Below are positions 1-8,839 of a DNA stretch of 64,000 nt, one piece after another. Where the stretch lies: assembly GCF_013408245.1 (NCBI RefSeq), contig NZ_JACBYS010000010.1, forward strand, positions 30,196 to 94,195, given 5' to 3'. The stretch comes from Duganella sp. 1224. GTDB taxonomy: Bacteria > Pseudomonadota > Gammaproteobacteria > Burkholderiales > Burkholderiaceae_D. The notes below the pieces were generated by a model, which worked only from the letters and a program-made list of their open reading frames with translations, made no database searches and was not told where the DNA came from. Numbering within the stretch: position 1 is the first letter of the stretch; every line of letters starts with the position of its first letter. Made by a program: the position numbers and the translations under genes.

Positions 1-41
1 GCCAGGTGCAGCTGGTGGTGCCGCGCGCCGCCGCCAGCTAG
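1..41 (+). CDS. 3' end of an unidentified gene (partial)
   Basis: Reading frame 3 from base 3 is open, with codons typical of this genome (CAG GTG CAG CTG GTG GTG), and ends in TAG at 39-41, giving a tail like QVQLVVPRAAAS. It would be the C-terminus of a gene entering from the left and converging on the manganese exporter, with the two stop codons overlapping. Too little is present to name a product, and it may not be a gene. Confidence 0.35.
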   Translation, partial: QVQLVVPRAAAS

Positions 42-613
42 ACGCCCAGGCTGGCGCCGGCGCCGAGCAGCGTGGCCACGCCCAGCGCCGCGAAGATCAG
101 CGCGGCGATGCCGTGCACCAGCTTGAGCGAGATCTTGTTGGCGATCTTTTCGCCGAAGTAGACCGCCGGCACGTTGGCCAGCATCATGCCCAGCGTGGTG
201 CCGCACACCACGCCGGTCATGCTGTGGTAGCGCGCCGCCAGCGCCACCGTGGCCACCTGCGTCTTGTCGCCCATTTCGGCCATGAAGAAGGCGATCAGCG
301 TGGTCAGGAACACGCCGTAGCCGGCCAGCTTGGTGTCGTCGTCGTCCAGCTTGTCCGGGATCAGCGTCCACGCGGCCATCGCCAGGAAGGACGCGCCCAG
401 CACCCAGCGCATCAGGTCCGCGCCCATCAGGCTGGTGACCCAGGCGCCGATGGCGGCGGCAAAGGCGTGGTTGGCGATGGTGGCGACGAAAATCGCGGCG
501 ACAATCGGCAGGGGGCGGCGGAACCGGGTGGCGAGCACGAAGGCGAGGAGCTGGGTTTTGTCGCCGATTTCTGCCAGGGCGACGATGCCGGTCGAAACGA
601 GGAAGGCTTCCAT
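38..613 (-). CDS. TMEM165/GDT1 (UPF0016) family manganese exporter
   Basis: Inner-membrane cation exporter of 191 aa. It carries the family's two E-x-G-D-K-T repeats: EIGDKTQ at residues 15-21 and EMGDKTQ at 113-119, each at the start of a set of hydrophobic helices (about six in all). A DDDD stretch near residues 90-93 lies in the central loop. I chose the start MEAFL at 613; an ATG at 649 is in frame but would add a non-membrane extension. The upstream RNA matches a yybP-ykoY manganese riboswitch, which fits Mn(II) efflux as the function. Family and role are confident; the exact substrate is inferred from the family and the riboswitch. Confidence 0.9.
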   Translation of the reverse strand: MEAFLVSTGIVALAEIGDKTQLLAFVLATRFRRPLPIVAAIFVATIANHAFAAAIGAWVTSLMGADLMRWVLGASFLAMAAWTLIPDKLDDDDTKLAGYGVFLTTLIAFFMAEMGDKTQVATVALAARYHSMTGVVCGTTLGMMLANVPAVYFGEKIANKISLKLVHGIAALIFAALGVATLLGAGASLGV

Positions 614-689
614 GATGTGTAAAGTACGCGGGCCGGAACGATGAACCAATGACCCACGCGCGGCTCCGGCCCGTCATGGCCGCAACAGG

Positions 690-815
690 GTCATGGTCTC
701 GTCAAGCCTTGCCGCCATAGCGGCTGCGGGCCACCTGCGCCACGGTCTGCGGACCGATTATGTTGACACAGGTTCTTGCGCCGGGGCGGCGCAAGCCGAC
801 TACTCCCCACGAATG
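690..815 (-). promoter_or_regulatory. yybP-ykoY manganese riboswitch
   Basis: Read on the minus strand, the leader of the TMEM165 gene has the conserved blocks of this class in order. GGGGAGTAGTCGG (about 808-796) is followed by a GC-rich hairpin, then GTCAACATAATCGG (about 766-753), further stems, and GGCAAGGCTTGACGAGACCA (about 714-695). These correspond to the family's metal-binding internal-loop sequences. The element ends about 80 nt before the start codon, leaving room for an expression platform. Established knowledge: the class binds Mn2+ and turns on Mn exporter genes. Confidence 0.88.
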
Positions 816-915
816 GCCGGCATGATAACACAGCTTGTGTGGCCGCCGACACATCTCCGATACAACGCTATGCTATTCTGCTTGGCGCTGAAGCCAACAT
901 TGAAAGTATCACCAT

Positions 916-2766
916 ATGATCAAGAAGACCATTGCCGCGATCGTGCTTACCGCATGCATGTCGTTGACCGCCCACGTGGCGCACGCCGATCCGTTGAGCT
1001 ACGCGCGCTACGACCAGGTGCGCACCACCGATCTGTACCTCGACCTGAAAGCGGATTTCAGCCACAAGATCCTGTCCGGCTACGCCGAGCTGACGCTGAA
1101 CTGGATCGACAAGTCGGCGCGCACGCTGGTGCTGGACACCAATGAACTGAACATCGCCAAGGTGCAGGTGCTGGCCGCCAACGGCCGCTGGACCGCCGCC
1201 TCCTTCATGCTGGACAAGCCGGACGCCGAGAAGGGCCGCGCGCTGCGCATCGCCCTGCCATTCCAGCCGCAGAAAGTGCGGGTGTACTACCGCACCGCGC
1301 CGTCCGCCGCCGCGCTGCAGTGGCTGACGCCCGAGCAGACCCTGTCCGGCAAGCGGCCGTTCATGTTCAGCCAGTCCGAGGAAATCAACGCCCGCTCGTG
1401 GGCGCCGGTGCAGGACACGCCGGCGGTGCGCTTCACCTACAGCGCCCGCATCGAGGCGCCGGCCGGCATGCGCGTGGTGATGAGCGCCGAGAACGACCAG
1501 AAGGCCACCGGCGCCGGCGGCTGGAAGTTCAAAATGACGCAGCCGATTCCGTCCTACCTGCTGGCCATCGCCATCGGCGAAATCGACGTGCGCAACGTCG
1601 GCCCGCGCTCGGCGGTGTACGCCGAGCCGCAGCGCATCGAGGCCGCCGCCGCCGAAATGGCGGACACCGAGAAGATGATCGCCGCCGCCGAGGGCCTGTA
1701 TGGCCCGTACCGGTGGGACCGTTACGACATGATCGTGCTGCCGCCGTCGTTCCCCATCGGCGGCATGGAAAATCCGCGCATGACCTTCGTCACGCCGACC
1801 ATGATCGCCGGCGACAAGAGCCTGGTGGACCTGATCGCGCATGAACTGGCGCACTCGTGGTCCGGCAACCTGGTCACCAACGCCTCGTGGAAGCACTTCT
1901 GGCTGAACGAGGGCTTTACCACCTACGTCACCACCCGCATCGTCGAAAAGCTGTACGGCGAGGAAGTGGCGGAGATGAACCTGCAGGTGGAGCAGGAAGA
2001 GGCGCTGGCCTCGCTGGCCAAGATCCCGGCGGCCAAGCAGGCGCTGGTCACGCGCGATCCGGACACCAACGCCGCCACCTACACCGACAGCAACCTGGTG
2101 TACCCGAAAGGCGCGTGGCTGCTGCGCACCCTGGAGCAGCGCGCCGGCCGCGACGTGTTCGACCCGTTCCTGCGCGGCTGGTTCGACCAGCACGCGTTCC
2201 AGTCGGCCACCACCGACGAATTTGTCGCCTACCTGAAGAAAAACCTGCTGGACGCGCATCCGGAAATCATGTCGCAGTCCGAGCTCGATGAATGGCTGTA
2301 TGGTCCCGGCATTCCGGCCAGCGCCAAGCGCGCGGCGTCGCCGCGCCTGGCCGCGCTGGACACGCAGCGCGCCGCGTGGCTCAAGGGGGAACTGCCGACC
2401 GCCGAGCTGCCGGCCAAGAACTGGATCGCGCTGGAGTGGATGCACTTCCTGAACGACATCGACGGCAAGGCCACGGCGGCGCAGCTGCAGGAGCTGGACC
2501 AGGCCTATGGTCTGGGCAAGACCGGCAACAACGAAATCGCCTACCGCTTCTTCCTGGCGTCGGTGCATGCCGGCTACAACGTGCGCGAGCCGCTCAACAA
2601 GTTCCTGATGAGCGTGGGCCGCCAGAAGTTCGTGGTGCCGCTGTACACCGCGCTGCTGAAGAATCCCGTCGAGAAGGACTGGGCCAAGGGCGTTTACGCC
2701 AAGGCGCGTTCGCACTATCATCCGGTGACTCAAGCTTCCGTCGACAAGGCATTCAAAAAACAATGA
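916..2766 (+). CDS. M1 family zinc aminopeptidase, exported
   Basis: Zinc metallo-aminopeptidase of 616 aa related to the leukotriene A4 hydrolase/aminopeptidase N family. A Sec-type signal peptide (MIKKTIAAIVLTACMSLTAH...AHA) predicts a periplasmic or secreted enzyme. The substrate-anchoring GGMEN motif is at residues 282-286. The zinc site HELAH is at 309-313, with the third ligand Glu332 in NEGFTTY, so the HExxH-x18-E signature is complete. The C-terminal third is a helical region. Its stop overlaps the next gene's start (ATGA at 2763-2766), indicating translational coupling with the serine hydrolase. All catalytic residues are present. Confidence 0.93.
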   Translation: MIKKTIAAIVLTACMSLTAHVAHADPLSYARYDQVRTTDLYLDLKADFSHKILSGYAELTLNWIDKSARTLVLDTNELNIAKVQVLAANGRWTAASFMLDKPDAEKGRALRIALPFQPQKVRVYYRTAPSAAALQWLTPEQTLSGKRPFMFSQSEEINARSWAPVQDTPAVRFTYSARIEAPAGMRVVMSAENDQKATGAGGWKFKMTQPIPSYLLAIAIGEIDVRNVGPRSAVYAEPQRIEAAAAEMADTEKMIAAAEGLYGPYRWDRYDMIVLPPSFPIGGMENPRMTFVTPTMIAGDKSLVDLIAHELAHSWSGNLVTNASWKHFWLNEGFTTYVTTRIVEKLYGEEVAEMNLQVEQEEALASLAKIPAAKQALVTRDPDTNAATYTDSNLVYPKGAWLLRTLEQRAGRDVFDPFLRGWFDQHAFQSATTDEFVAYLKKNLLDAHPEIMSQSELDEWLYGPGIPASAKRAASPRLAALDTQRAAWLKGELPTAELPAKNWIALEWMHFLNDIDGKATAAQLQELDQAYGLGKTGNNEIAYRFFLASVHAGYNVREPLNKFLMSVGRQKFVVPLYTALLKNPVEKDWAKGVYAKARSHYHPVTQASVDKAFKKQ

Positions 2767-4397
2767 ATATGACTCGTAACTTTGCCGCCACCGCCTGCGC
2801 GCTGGCGGTATGGGGCGCGCTGGCCGGCGCGCCGGTGCTGGCCGCGCCGCTGGCCACCGACACCGCCGCAACAACCGCAGCGGCCACCGCCACGGCGTCG
2901 CTGGGCGATGATGTCCAGCGCGCGCTCAAGACCTTCGACGTGCCGGGCATGGCCATCGCCATCGTCAAGGATGGCAAGGTGGTGGCGGCGCAGGGCTTCG
3001 GTGTGCGCAAGCTGGGCGACCCCACGCCGGTGGACGGCAAGACGCTGTTCGAGGTGGCGTCCAACTCCAAGGCCTTCACCGCCGCCACGCTGGCGATGCT
3101 GGTCGACGAGGGCAAGCTGGCATGGAACGATCCGGTCACCAGGCACCTGCCGGGCTTCCAGATGTACGACTCCTACGTCACCGGCCAGATGACCGTGCGC
3201 GACCTGCTGACCCACCGCAGTGGCCTGGGCCTGGGCGCCGGCGATCTGCTGTGGTGGCCGAGCACCCAGTTCAGCACTGATGAAATCATCGAGAAGCTGC
3301 GCTACATCAAGCCGGCCACCAGCTTCCGCGCCAGCTACGCCTACGACAACCTGCTGTACATCGTGGCCGGCAAGATCATCGCCGAGAAGACCGGCAAGCC
3401 GTGGGGCGAGGCGGTGCGCGAGCGCATCCTCACGCCGCTGGGTATGAACGGCACCACCACCAGCGTGGCCGACATGCTGGCCAGCAGCGACCACTCGGCG
3501 CCGCACAGCAAGATCCACGACAAGATCGCGGTGGTGAAGCCGATGCCGGTGCCGAACGCGGTCGGCGCGGTGGGCATCAACACCAGCGCCGAGGACATCG
3601 CGCGCTGGATGAACCTCCTGCTCAACCAGGGCAAGACCGAGGACGGCAAGCAGCTGATCAGCGCCCGGCAGGTAGCCGAGCTGTGGTCCGAGCAGACGCC
3701 GATGCCGATCCGCGACCCCAAGCCGCCGCTGGCCGCCACCAAGCCCAACTTCCTGTCGTATGGCCTGGGCTTCCAGCTGCGCGACTACCGGGGCCGCAAG
3801 ATCGCCATGCACGGCGGCGCGCTGCAGGGCTTCTATTCGACGGTGCTGATGGTGCCGGAGGAGAAGCTGGGCATCGCCATCCTGACCAACGCCGAGAACA
3901 GCCCGGCCATGGCCTCGCTGTACTACACGCTGCTGGACCGCTACTTCGCGGTGCCGCAAAAGACCGACTGGATCGCGGTGTACGCGGAGCAGGAAGCGGC
4001 CATGCACAAGGAGGAGCTGGAGCGCCAGGGCAAGGAGCGCACCGCGCGCGCGGCCAGCTCGAAACCGTCGCTGCCGCTGGCGGCGTACGACGGCGAGTAT
4101 GAGGACGCGTGGTACGGCAAGGCCAGCATCCGCAACGAGGGCGGCAAGCATATCATGCGCTTCGAGCGCACGCCGGACCTGAGCGGGGAACTGGAGCACT
4201 TCCAGCACGACACCTTCATCGTGCGCTGGAAGGAGCGCAACTTCAACGCCGACGCCTACGTGACCTTCGCGCTGAACCCGGACGGCAGCATCGAGCGCAT
4301 GAAGATGGCGCCGATCTCCACCGAAACGGACTTCAGCTACGACTTCCGCGACCTGCTGTTCACGCCCGTGAAGGCAAAAGACGCGACGAAGCGCTAA
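2763..4397 (+). CDS. Serine hydrolase, beta-lactamase/class C (PBP4*) family, with DUF3471-like C-terminus
   Basis: Exported 544-aa serine hydrolase, starting at the ATG that overlaps the M1 peptidase stop. It has a signal peptide (about residues 1-28), then the beta-lactamase fold. The nucleophile motif SNSK is at 100-103, the second motif YDN at 194-196 and the third motif HGG at 350-352. The last ~130 residues form a separate beta-rich domain of the DUF3471 type often fused to these hydrolases. Members are usually D-aminopeptidases, esterases or peptidoglycan-related enzymes rather than true resistance beta-lactamases. Pairing with an aminopeptidase suggests periplasmic peptide or amide turnover. 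The substrate is unknown. Confidence 0.9.
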   Translation: MNMTRNFAATACALAVWGALAGAPVLAAPLATDTAATTAAATATASLGDDVQRALKTFDVPGMAIAIVKDGKVVAAQGFGVRKLGDPTPVDGKTLFEVASNSKAFTAATLAMLVDEGKLAWNDPVTRHLPGFQMYDSYVTGQMTVRDLLTHRSGLGLGAGDLLWWPSTQFSTDEIIEKLRYIKPATSFRASYAYDNLLYIVAGKIIAEKTGKPWGEAVRERILTPLGMNGTTTSVADMLASSDHSAPHSKIHDKIAVVKPMPVPNAVGAVGINTSAEDIARWMNLLLNQGKTEDGKQLISARQVAELWSEQTPMPIRDPKPPLAATKPNFLSYGLGFQLRDYRGRKIAMHGGALQGFYSTVLMVPEEKLGIAILTNAENSPAMASLYYTLLDRYFAVPQKTDWIAVYAEQEAAMHKEELERQGKERTARAASSKPSLPLAAYDGEYEDAWYGKASIRNEGGKHIMRFERTPDLSGELEHFQHDTFIVRWKERNFNADAYVTFALNPDGSIERMKMAPISTETDFSYDFRDLLFTPVKAKDATKR

Positions 4398-4407
4398 GGC
4401 CCGCCGG

Positions 4408-6114
4408 TCAGCCCGCGCTCTCCACGCGGTTGCGGCCATTGCGCTTGGCGTTGTACAGCGCCAGGTCGGCCGCGTGCAGCAGGTTGTCCAGCGCCGCCGC
4501 CGGGCCGGTGGCGCTGGCCACGCCGAAGCTGGCCGTCACCCGCAGGATGTGGCCGTCGGCCAGCGTCAGCGGCTCGCGTTCTATGGCCTGCCGCAGGCGC
4601 TCCGCCAGCGCGCAGGCCTGGGCCAGGCTGCAATGCGTGGGCATCACCACGAATTCTTCGCCGCCGTGGCGCGCCAGGATCTCGCCGTCGCGCAGCGCCT
4701 CGCGCACCAGCGCCGCCACCCGTATCAGTACCTGGTCGCCGGCCTCGTGGCCGTGCACGTCGTTGACCGACTTGAAGTGGTCGATATCGAACAGCAGCAC
4801 CGTCAGCATCTCCTTGTGCTGGCGCGCGCGCTGCACGCGCTGGTTGCCGGCGGCGGCAAAGGCGCGGCGGTTCAGAATGCCGGTCAGGTAGTCGGTGTTG
4901 GCGCGCCGCCGCAGCTCCTCGATCAGGCTTTGCCGTTCCAGTTCCAGCTGCTGGCGTTCGATACTGTTGGTGCGCAGCGTGACCAGCGCGCGCGCCATGT
5001 CGCCGATTTCGTCGGCGCGCCGCGCGCCGCCCGGATCGCGCGAGTAATCGCCGTCGCCGAGCCGGATCACCGCGTGCGTGACGCGCAGCAGCGGCACGAT
5101 CACGCGCCGCCGCACAATCAGCAGCAACAGCGTCAGCGCCAGCAGGATGGCGACGCCGGACAGGATGGCGATCCACAGTTCGCGCAGCGCGTGGCGGTGG
5201 TCGTTCTCGGCCTGGGTTTGCGCCTCCTGCAGCAGTTCGTCGCGCAGCGCCAGGATGGGCGTCATGGTCGGCACGTAGCGCTGCGCCAGCTGGGCGGTGT
5301 CCATGGCGTAGGGACGGCCGGCGGCGCTGGCCTGCTCGATGTCGTCCACCAGCCGCAGGCCCTCGCCAAAATACACCTCGTCCACCCGCTGCAGCACCAG
5401 CGCCAGCCCGCCGCTGTCGCCGGCCTGTATCTGCTGGCGCAACTGGGCGATGCGGCCGCGCAGCGCTTGCAGGCGCGTGTGCTCGGCCGGCGTCAGCGCC
5501 TGGCGCGTGGCCAGCGGCACCGTCAGCACGGAACCGAGGCGGCCGGCGTACTCGCGCAGCTCGACCGCGTAGCGGGCCTTGATCAGGGCGCGCGTGATGC
5601 GCGGGTAAGCCAGTTCGGAGGTCTGCGTGGCGTGGCCCGCCGTGTCCAGCGCCAGCGGCACCAGCGCGAACATCTGTTCGATCGCCTCCTTGAGCTGCGC
5701 CGGGGTGCGTTCGGGCGGCGGCAATGCCGCCAGCCGGTCGACGTCGGCGCGCGCCGCCGCCAGCGCCTTGTGCAGCGGCGCCAGCGTGTCCGGCAGCGTG
5801 CTGCCGGTGCCGGCGTGCAGCGCGCGGTCCAGCTGCATCAGCGCCAGGTCGGCGGCGGCGCGGCCGCGCCGCAGGCGTTCGCCGCGGGCCGGATCGGCCG
5901 GCACGCGGTCGCCCAGCACGGCGTTGACCGGGCCGCGTTCAAACGACAGCTTTTCCCCCGCCACCATGGCCGCGCGCGTCAGCCGCAGCGCCTGCAGGCC
6001 GTCGTTGGTGGCGTCGTAGCGCAGCCAGGCGTTGCGCGTGATGTGGCCCAGCATCCCGCACACCAGCAGCGCCAGGATGGCGGTGGACAGGGTGAGCAGG
6101 CGGGTCAGCTTCAT
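4408..6114 (-). CDS. Membrane diguanylate cyclase (sensor-HAMP-GGDEF)
   Basis: Inner-membrane c-di-GMP synthase of 568 aa. TM1 covers about residues 7-25, followed by a ~300-residue helical periplasmic sensor of no recognised family. TM2 (about 318-338) leads into a HAMP linker and a C-terminal GGDEF domain. The active site reads GGEEF at residues 484-488, a functional variant. The product-inhibition site reads RDGE (475-478), where RxxD is the classical form, so feedback inhibition may be altered. It converges on the serine hydrolase and stands alone. The REC-EAL phosphodiesterase at 14.7-15.9 kb in this window would oppose it. Confidence 0.92.
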   Translation of the reverse strand: MKLTRLLTLSTAILALLVCGMLGHITRNAWLRYDATNDGLQALRLTRAAMVAGEKLSFERGPVNAVLGDRVPADPARGERLRRGRAAADLALMQLDRALHAGTGSTLPDTLAPLHKALAAARADVDRLAALPPPERTPAQLKEAIEQMFALVPLALDTAGHATQTSELAYPRITRALIKARYAVELREYAGRLGSVLTVPLATRQALTPAEHTRLQALRGRIAQLRQQIQAGDSGGLALVLQRVDEVYFGEGLRLVDDIEQASAAGRPYAMDTAQLAQRYVPTMTPILALRDELLQEAQTQAENDHRHALRELWIAILSGVAILLALTLLLLIVRRRVIVPLLRVTHAVIRLGDGDYSRDPGGARRADEIGDMARALVTLRTNSIERQQLELERQSLIEELRRRANTDYLTGILNRRAFAAAGNQRVQRARQHKEMLTVLLFDIDHFKSVNDVHGHEAGDQVLIRVAALVREALRDGEILARHGGEEFVVMPTHCSLAQACALAERLRQAIEREPLTLADGHILRVTASFGVASATGPAAALDNLLHAADLALYNAKRNGRNRVESAG

Positions 6115-6260
6115 GAAATGAGGTAAATGATATTACAGGTAATCAATATGCCACAAAGCCAGTGACTACGGGGATGAATGGTACAATGCCGCCCTCGCGT
6201 CGCTGCCACAGCCTGGACAGGATGCCAAGTTTGAACGATTACCATCGAGGAAAGATTGCT

Positions 6261-6620
6261 ATGCAACGTATTATGCTGCGCTCCAAGCTGCACCGCGTCA
6301 CGGTGACCCAGGCCGACCTGAACTACGAAGGTTCCTGCGGCATCGACGTCGACCTGCTGGAAGCCGCCGATATCAAGGTCAACGAGCAGATCGAACTGTA
6401 TAACGTGAACAACGGCGAGCGCTTCGCCACCTACGCCATTCCCGGCAAGCGCGGCAGCGGCGAGATTTCGCTGAACGGCGCCGCCGCCCGCAAGGCGCAG
6501 CTGGGCGACCTGCTGATCATCTGCACCTACGGCCCGATGACCGACGCGGAAATCGCCACCCACGTGCCGAAGCTGGTGTTTGTGGACGAAAACAACAAAA
6601 TCAAAAGCATCAAGCAGTAA
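6261..6620 (+). CDS. panD: Aspartate 1-decarboxylase
   Basis: Converts L-aspartate to beta-alanine for pantothenate and CoA synthesis. The 119-aa protein starts MQRIML, preceded by GAGGAAAG at 6247-6254. An in-frame ATG at 6162 would add an unrelated leader, so I rejected it. The self-cleavage site Gly24-Ser25 (YEGSC) that makes the pyruvoyl cofactor is present, as is the conserved Lys9. Length and sequence match the family throughout. It is a single gene ended by a strong intrinsic terminator shared with the convergent Crp-type gene. Confidence 0.96.
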   Translation: MQRIMLRSKLHRVTVTQADLNYEGSCGIDVDLLEAADIKVNEQIELYNVNNGERFATYAIPGKRGSGEISLNGAAARKAQLGDLLIICTYGPMTDAEIATHVPKLVFVDENNKIKSIKQ

Positions 6621-6625
6621 GGTGT

Positions 6626-6655
6626 AAAAAAAGCGCTCCGAAGAGCGCTTTTTTT
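6626..6655. terminator. Bidirectional intrinsic terminator between panD and the Crp/Fnr gene
   Basis: Perfect stem AGCGCTC / GAGCGCT (6632-6638 and 6643-6649) with a CGAA tetraloop, flanked by a run of A on the left and a run of T on the right. It can therefore terminate both strands. The stop codon of the minus-strand regulator (6654-6656) lies inside the T tract. Confidence 0.93.
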
Positions 6656-7274
6656 ATGACTTGCTGCCGTCCTGGCGCAGCAATTGCGACATGTATTGCG
6701 GCGTAATGCCGAGGAAGGACGCCACCACCTTCTGCGAAATGCGCTGTTCCAGCCCCGGGTACTCGCGGCGGAAGGCGTTCAGCCGGCCCTGCGCCGGCGA
6801 GGCGTTCAGGTACAGCCGGCGGCTCTGGTCGATGATGCTGCGCTGGGCCGCGCCCAGGTAGTAGTCGCGCAGGTCGCTGTTACGCTGATACAACGCGCTG
6901 ACTTCCGCCCAGTCTAGGCGATAGCCATGGATGGCGGTTTCCGCCACCACGAAATTCAGGGCCGGCTCGGATTCGCGCGAACGCAACAGATCGTCATGCG
7001 CGCCGACCGGCTCGCCATCGCTCTGGAAGTGGCGCGTGACCTCGTTGCCGGACTCGGTGATGAAGCCGGTGCGGGTGACGCCGCTGTGGAGCCAGTAAAT
7101 ATACTGGGCCGGGGTGCCGATGCGCTGCAGGTACTCGCCCTTGCGCATGCTGAAAGGCACGGCCAGCGGCGCCAGCAGGCGCGAGGCTACATCGTAGAGT
7201 TCAGGGGTGACGCCGTAGCGGCGTGACACGACTTCGCGGTATTTGGCGCGGTGTTCCAGGAATGCGTTGCTCAT
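6654..7274 (-). CDS. Crp/Fnr family transcriptional regulator
   Basis: Cytoplasmic 206-aa regulator. An N-terminal cyclic-nucleotide-binding-like beta barrel (about residues 30-125, with the GEYLQRIG segment) is followed by a dimerisation helix and a C-terminal winged helix-turn-helix (ISQKVVASFLGITPQYMSQLLR, in two parts). The cNMP pocket signature and the Fnr cysteines are not evident, so the ligand is unknown. It belongs to the group of short Crp-like regulators often annotated only by family. The upstream gap to the chemotaxis cluster may hold its promoter. Confidence 0.85.
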   Translation of the reverse strand: MSNAFLEHRAKYREVVSRRYGVTPELYDVASRLLAPLAVPFSMRKGEYLQRIGTPAQYIYWLHSGVTRTGFITESGNEVTRHFQSDGEPVGAHDDLLRSRESEPALNFVVAETAIHGYRLDWAEVSALYQRNSDLRDYYLGAAQRSIIDQSRRLYLNASPAQGRLNAFRREYPGLEQRISQKVVASFLGITPQYMSQLLRQDGSKS

Positions 7275-7653
7275 CTCAGTTGTTTAGGAGTGGCGTCAAA
7301 GAGCCGCCAACAATGTTGCATGGAAGGCCAACGATGTAAACGGCCGTACAAGACAATCCCAAAGTGTAAACCTTTTCCCAGTCCCTGGCTCAATATTTGT
7401 TGCAAATTAGAATGCAAATTAAAATTTTAGTTTGGACTTCAAGCAGTTGAAGAAGTGGCGCAGTCACCGGCAGCGCGCGCCCGATCCCCCAGGCGGTGGC
7501 GCCGCTGCGGGCGACCGGACCTCCGGTTGTATTGGTGCAACAGCCGGCGCATTCGCTATCGCGTGATGGCGCGGGCGCGGCTTTCTGCGCTACAGTGGGA
7601 CTTCCGGCGGCGCCGCCGCAGCGGCGCCCTGCATCCCAGCGAGGTGAGGTCCA
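7275..7653. other. 379-bp intergenic region before the chemotaxis cluster
   Basis: It separates the divergent Crp-like gene from the first MCP. An AT-rich stretch (about 7365-7440) contains a 9-bp direct repeat, TGCAAATTA, at 7401-7409 and 7413-7421. The rest is GC-rich with no open frame of note. No convincing -35/-10, sigma-28 or sigma-54 promoter was found by eye. A Shine-Dalgarno GAGGTGAGG at 7641-7649 serves the GTG start at 7654. Confidence 0.6.
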
Positions 7654-8826
7654 GTGAAGAACTCAACCGGTGTGAGTAGCAAAATAGTAGTGCCGTTCGG
7701 CCTCGCCGCCGCCGGCGCCTTGGGAACGATCGTGGCCGGCTGGAGTACGTGGGGCTGGTACACGATGATCTGGGCGGCGCTGCTGCTGGCCGCCGCCGCG
7801 TGGCTGACCCGCGACAGCGGCTTTGCCGCCAGCGCCGGCACCGGGGCGGACGGCGGCGGCACCATGATCGATCGCTATCTCGCCAGCCGCGAGCGCTTTG
7901 GCGACGCGGTGCTGCCGGTGTGGTGCCGGCATATCGAAAATTCCCGCACGCAGATGGAGGAAGCGGTGTCCGACCTGGCGTCGCGCTTCTCGAACATCGT
8001 CGACAAGCTGGATAACGCGCTGCACGTGTCCGGCGGCGGCGGCCAGGACGGCCACGCCATGACCGAGGTGTTCGCGCACAGCGAGTCGCAACTCGGCTCG
8101 GTGGTCGCGTCGATGAAATCGGCGATGTCGTCCAAGCAGGCCATGCTGGCCCAGATCAAGGATCTCGAACGCTTCACGCGCGAACTGCGCGGCATGGCCG
8201 AGGGCGTGGCCAGCATCGCCGCGCAAACCAATCTGCTGGCGCTGAACGCGGCGATCGAGGCGGCGCGCGCCGGTCCGGCCGGCGCCGGCTTCGCGGTGGT
8301 GGCCAGCGAGGTGCGCATGCTGTCGATGCGCTCGGCGGAAACCGGTAAGGAGATCACCAACCGCGTGGGCCTGATCAGCAGCGCCATCCTCGCCGCCAGC
8401 CAGGCGGCCGAGCAGTCCAGCGACGCCGAGGACAAATCGATGCAGTCGGCCGAGGGCATGATCGAATCGGTGCTGAACCAATTCCGCCAGATGACGGACG
8501 CGCTGGTGCAGTCGTCCGAACTGCTCAAGCGGGAGAGCCTCGGCATCCAGGGCGAGGTGGGCGAGGCGCTGGTGCAGCTGCAGTTCCAGGACCGCGTGAG
8601 CCAGGTGCTGTCGCACGTGCGCGAGAACATGGAACGCCTGCCGGCGCTGCTGCGCGAGCACCGCGCCGCCTACGAGGCCAGCGGCGTGCTGGAGGCGCTC
8701 GACCCCCAGCCGCTGCTGCAGGCGCTGCAGAAGACCTATGCGATGGCGGAAGAACATGCGGTGCACCGTGGCGTCAGCCATGCCGCGCCGGCCGCCGCCG
8801 ACGCCGACGAAATCACTTTTTTCTAA
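7654..8826 (+). CDS. Methyl-accepting chemotaxis protein with a CheZ-like C-terminal motif
   Basis: A 390-aa chemoreceptor-like protein, first in the che cluster. It starts at GTG (7654) behind GAGGTGAGG. Two adjacent hydrophobic segments (about residues 10-50) form a membrane hairpin with almost no periplasmic sensor. A short cytoplasmic region then leads into the MCP signalling tip (IAAQTNLLALNAAIEAARAG, about 189-208, and GFAVVASEVRML). After the signalling helix comes an extra helix with QFQDRVSQ at 310-317. Its D313-x3-Q317 spacing matches the catalytic D-x3-Q of CheZ phosphatase. The tail reads DADEITFF, resembling the tails of the other two receptors in the cluster. The MCP role is sure; phosphatase activity is only a suggestion. 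Confidence 0.85.
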   Translation: MKNSTGVSSKIVVPFGLAAAGALGTIVAGWSTWGWYTMIWAALLLAAAAWLTRDSGFAASAGTGADGGGTMIDRYLASRERFGDAVLPVWCRHIENSRTQMEEAVSDLASRFSNIVDKLDNALHVSGGGGQDGHAMTEVFAHSESQLGSVVASMKSAMSSKQAMLAQIKDLERFTRELRGMAEGVASIAAQTNLLALNAAIEAARAGPAGAGFAVVASEVRMLSMRSAETGKEITNRVGLISSAILAASQAAEQSSDAEDKSMQSAEGMIESVLNQFRQMTDALVQSSELLKRESLGIQGEVGEALVQLQFQDRVSQVLSHVRENMERLPALLREHRAAYEASGVLEALDPQPLLQALQKTYAMAEEHAVHRGVSHAAPAAADADEITFF

Positions 8827-8839
8827 GGGACGATAAGAC

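Noticed and set aside
2763..4397. The serine hydrolase as an antibiotic-resistance beta-lactamase
   Set aside because: It has SxxK, YxN and HGG, but the DUF3471-type C-terminus and pairing with an aminopeptidase fit the wider peptidase/esterase family; resistance cannot be inferred.
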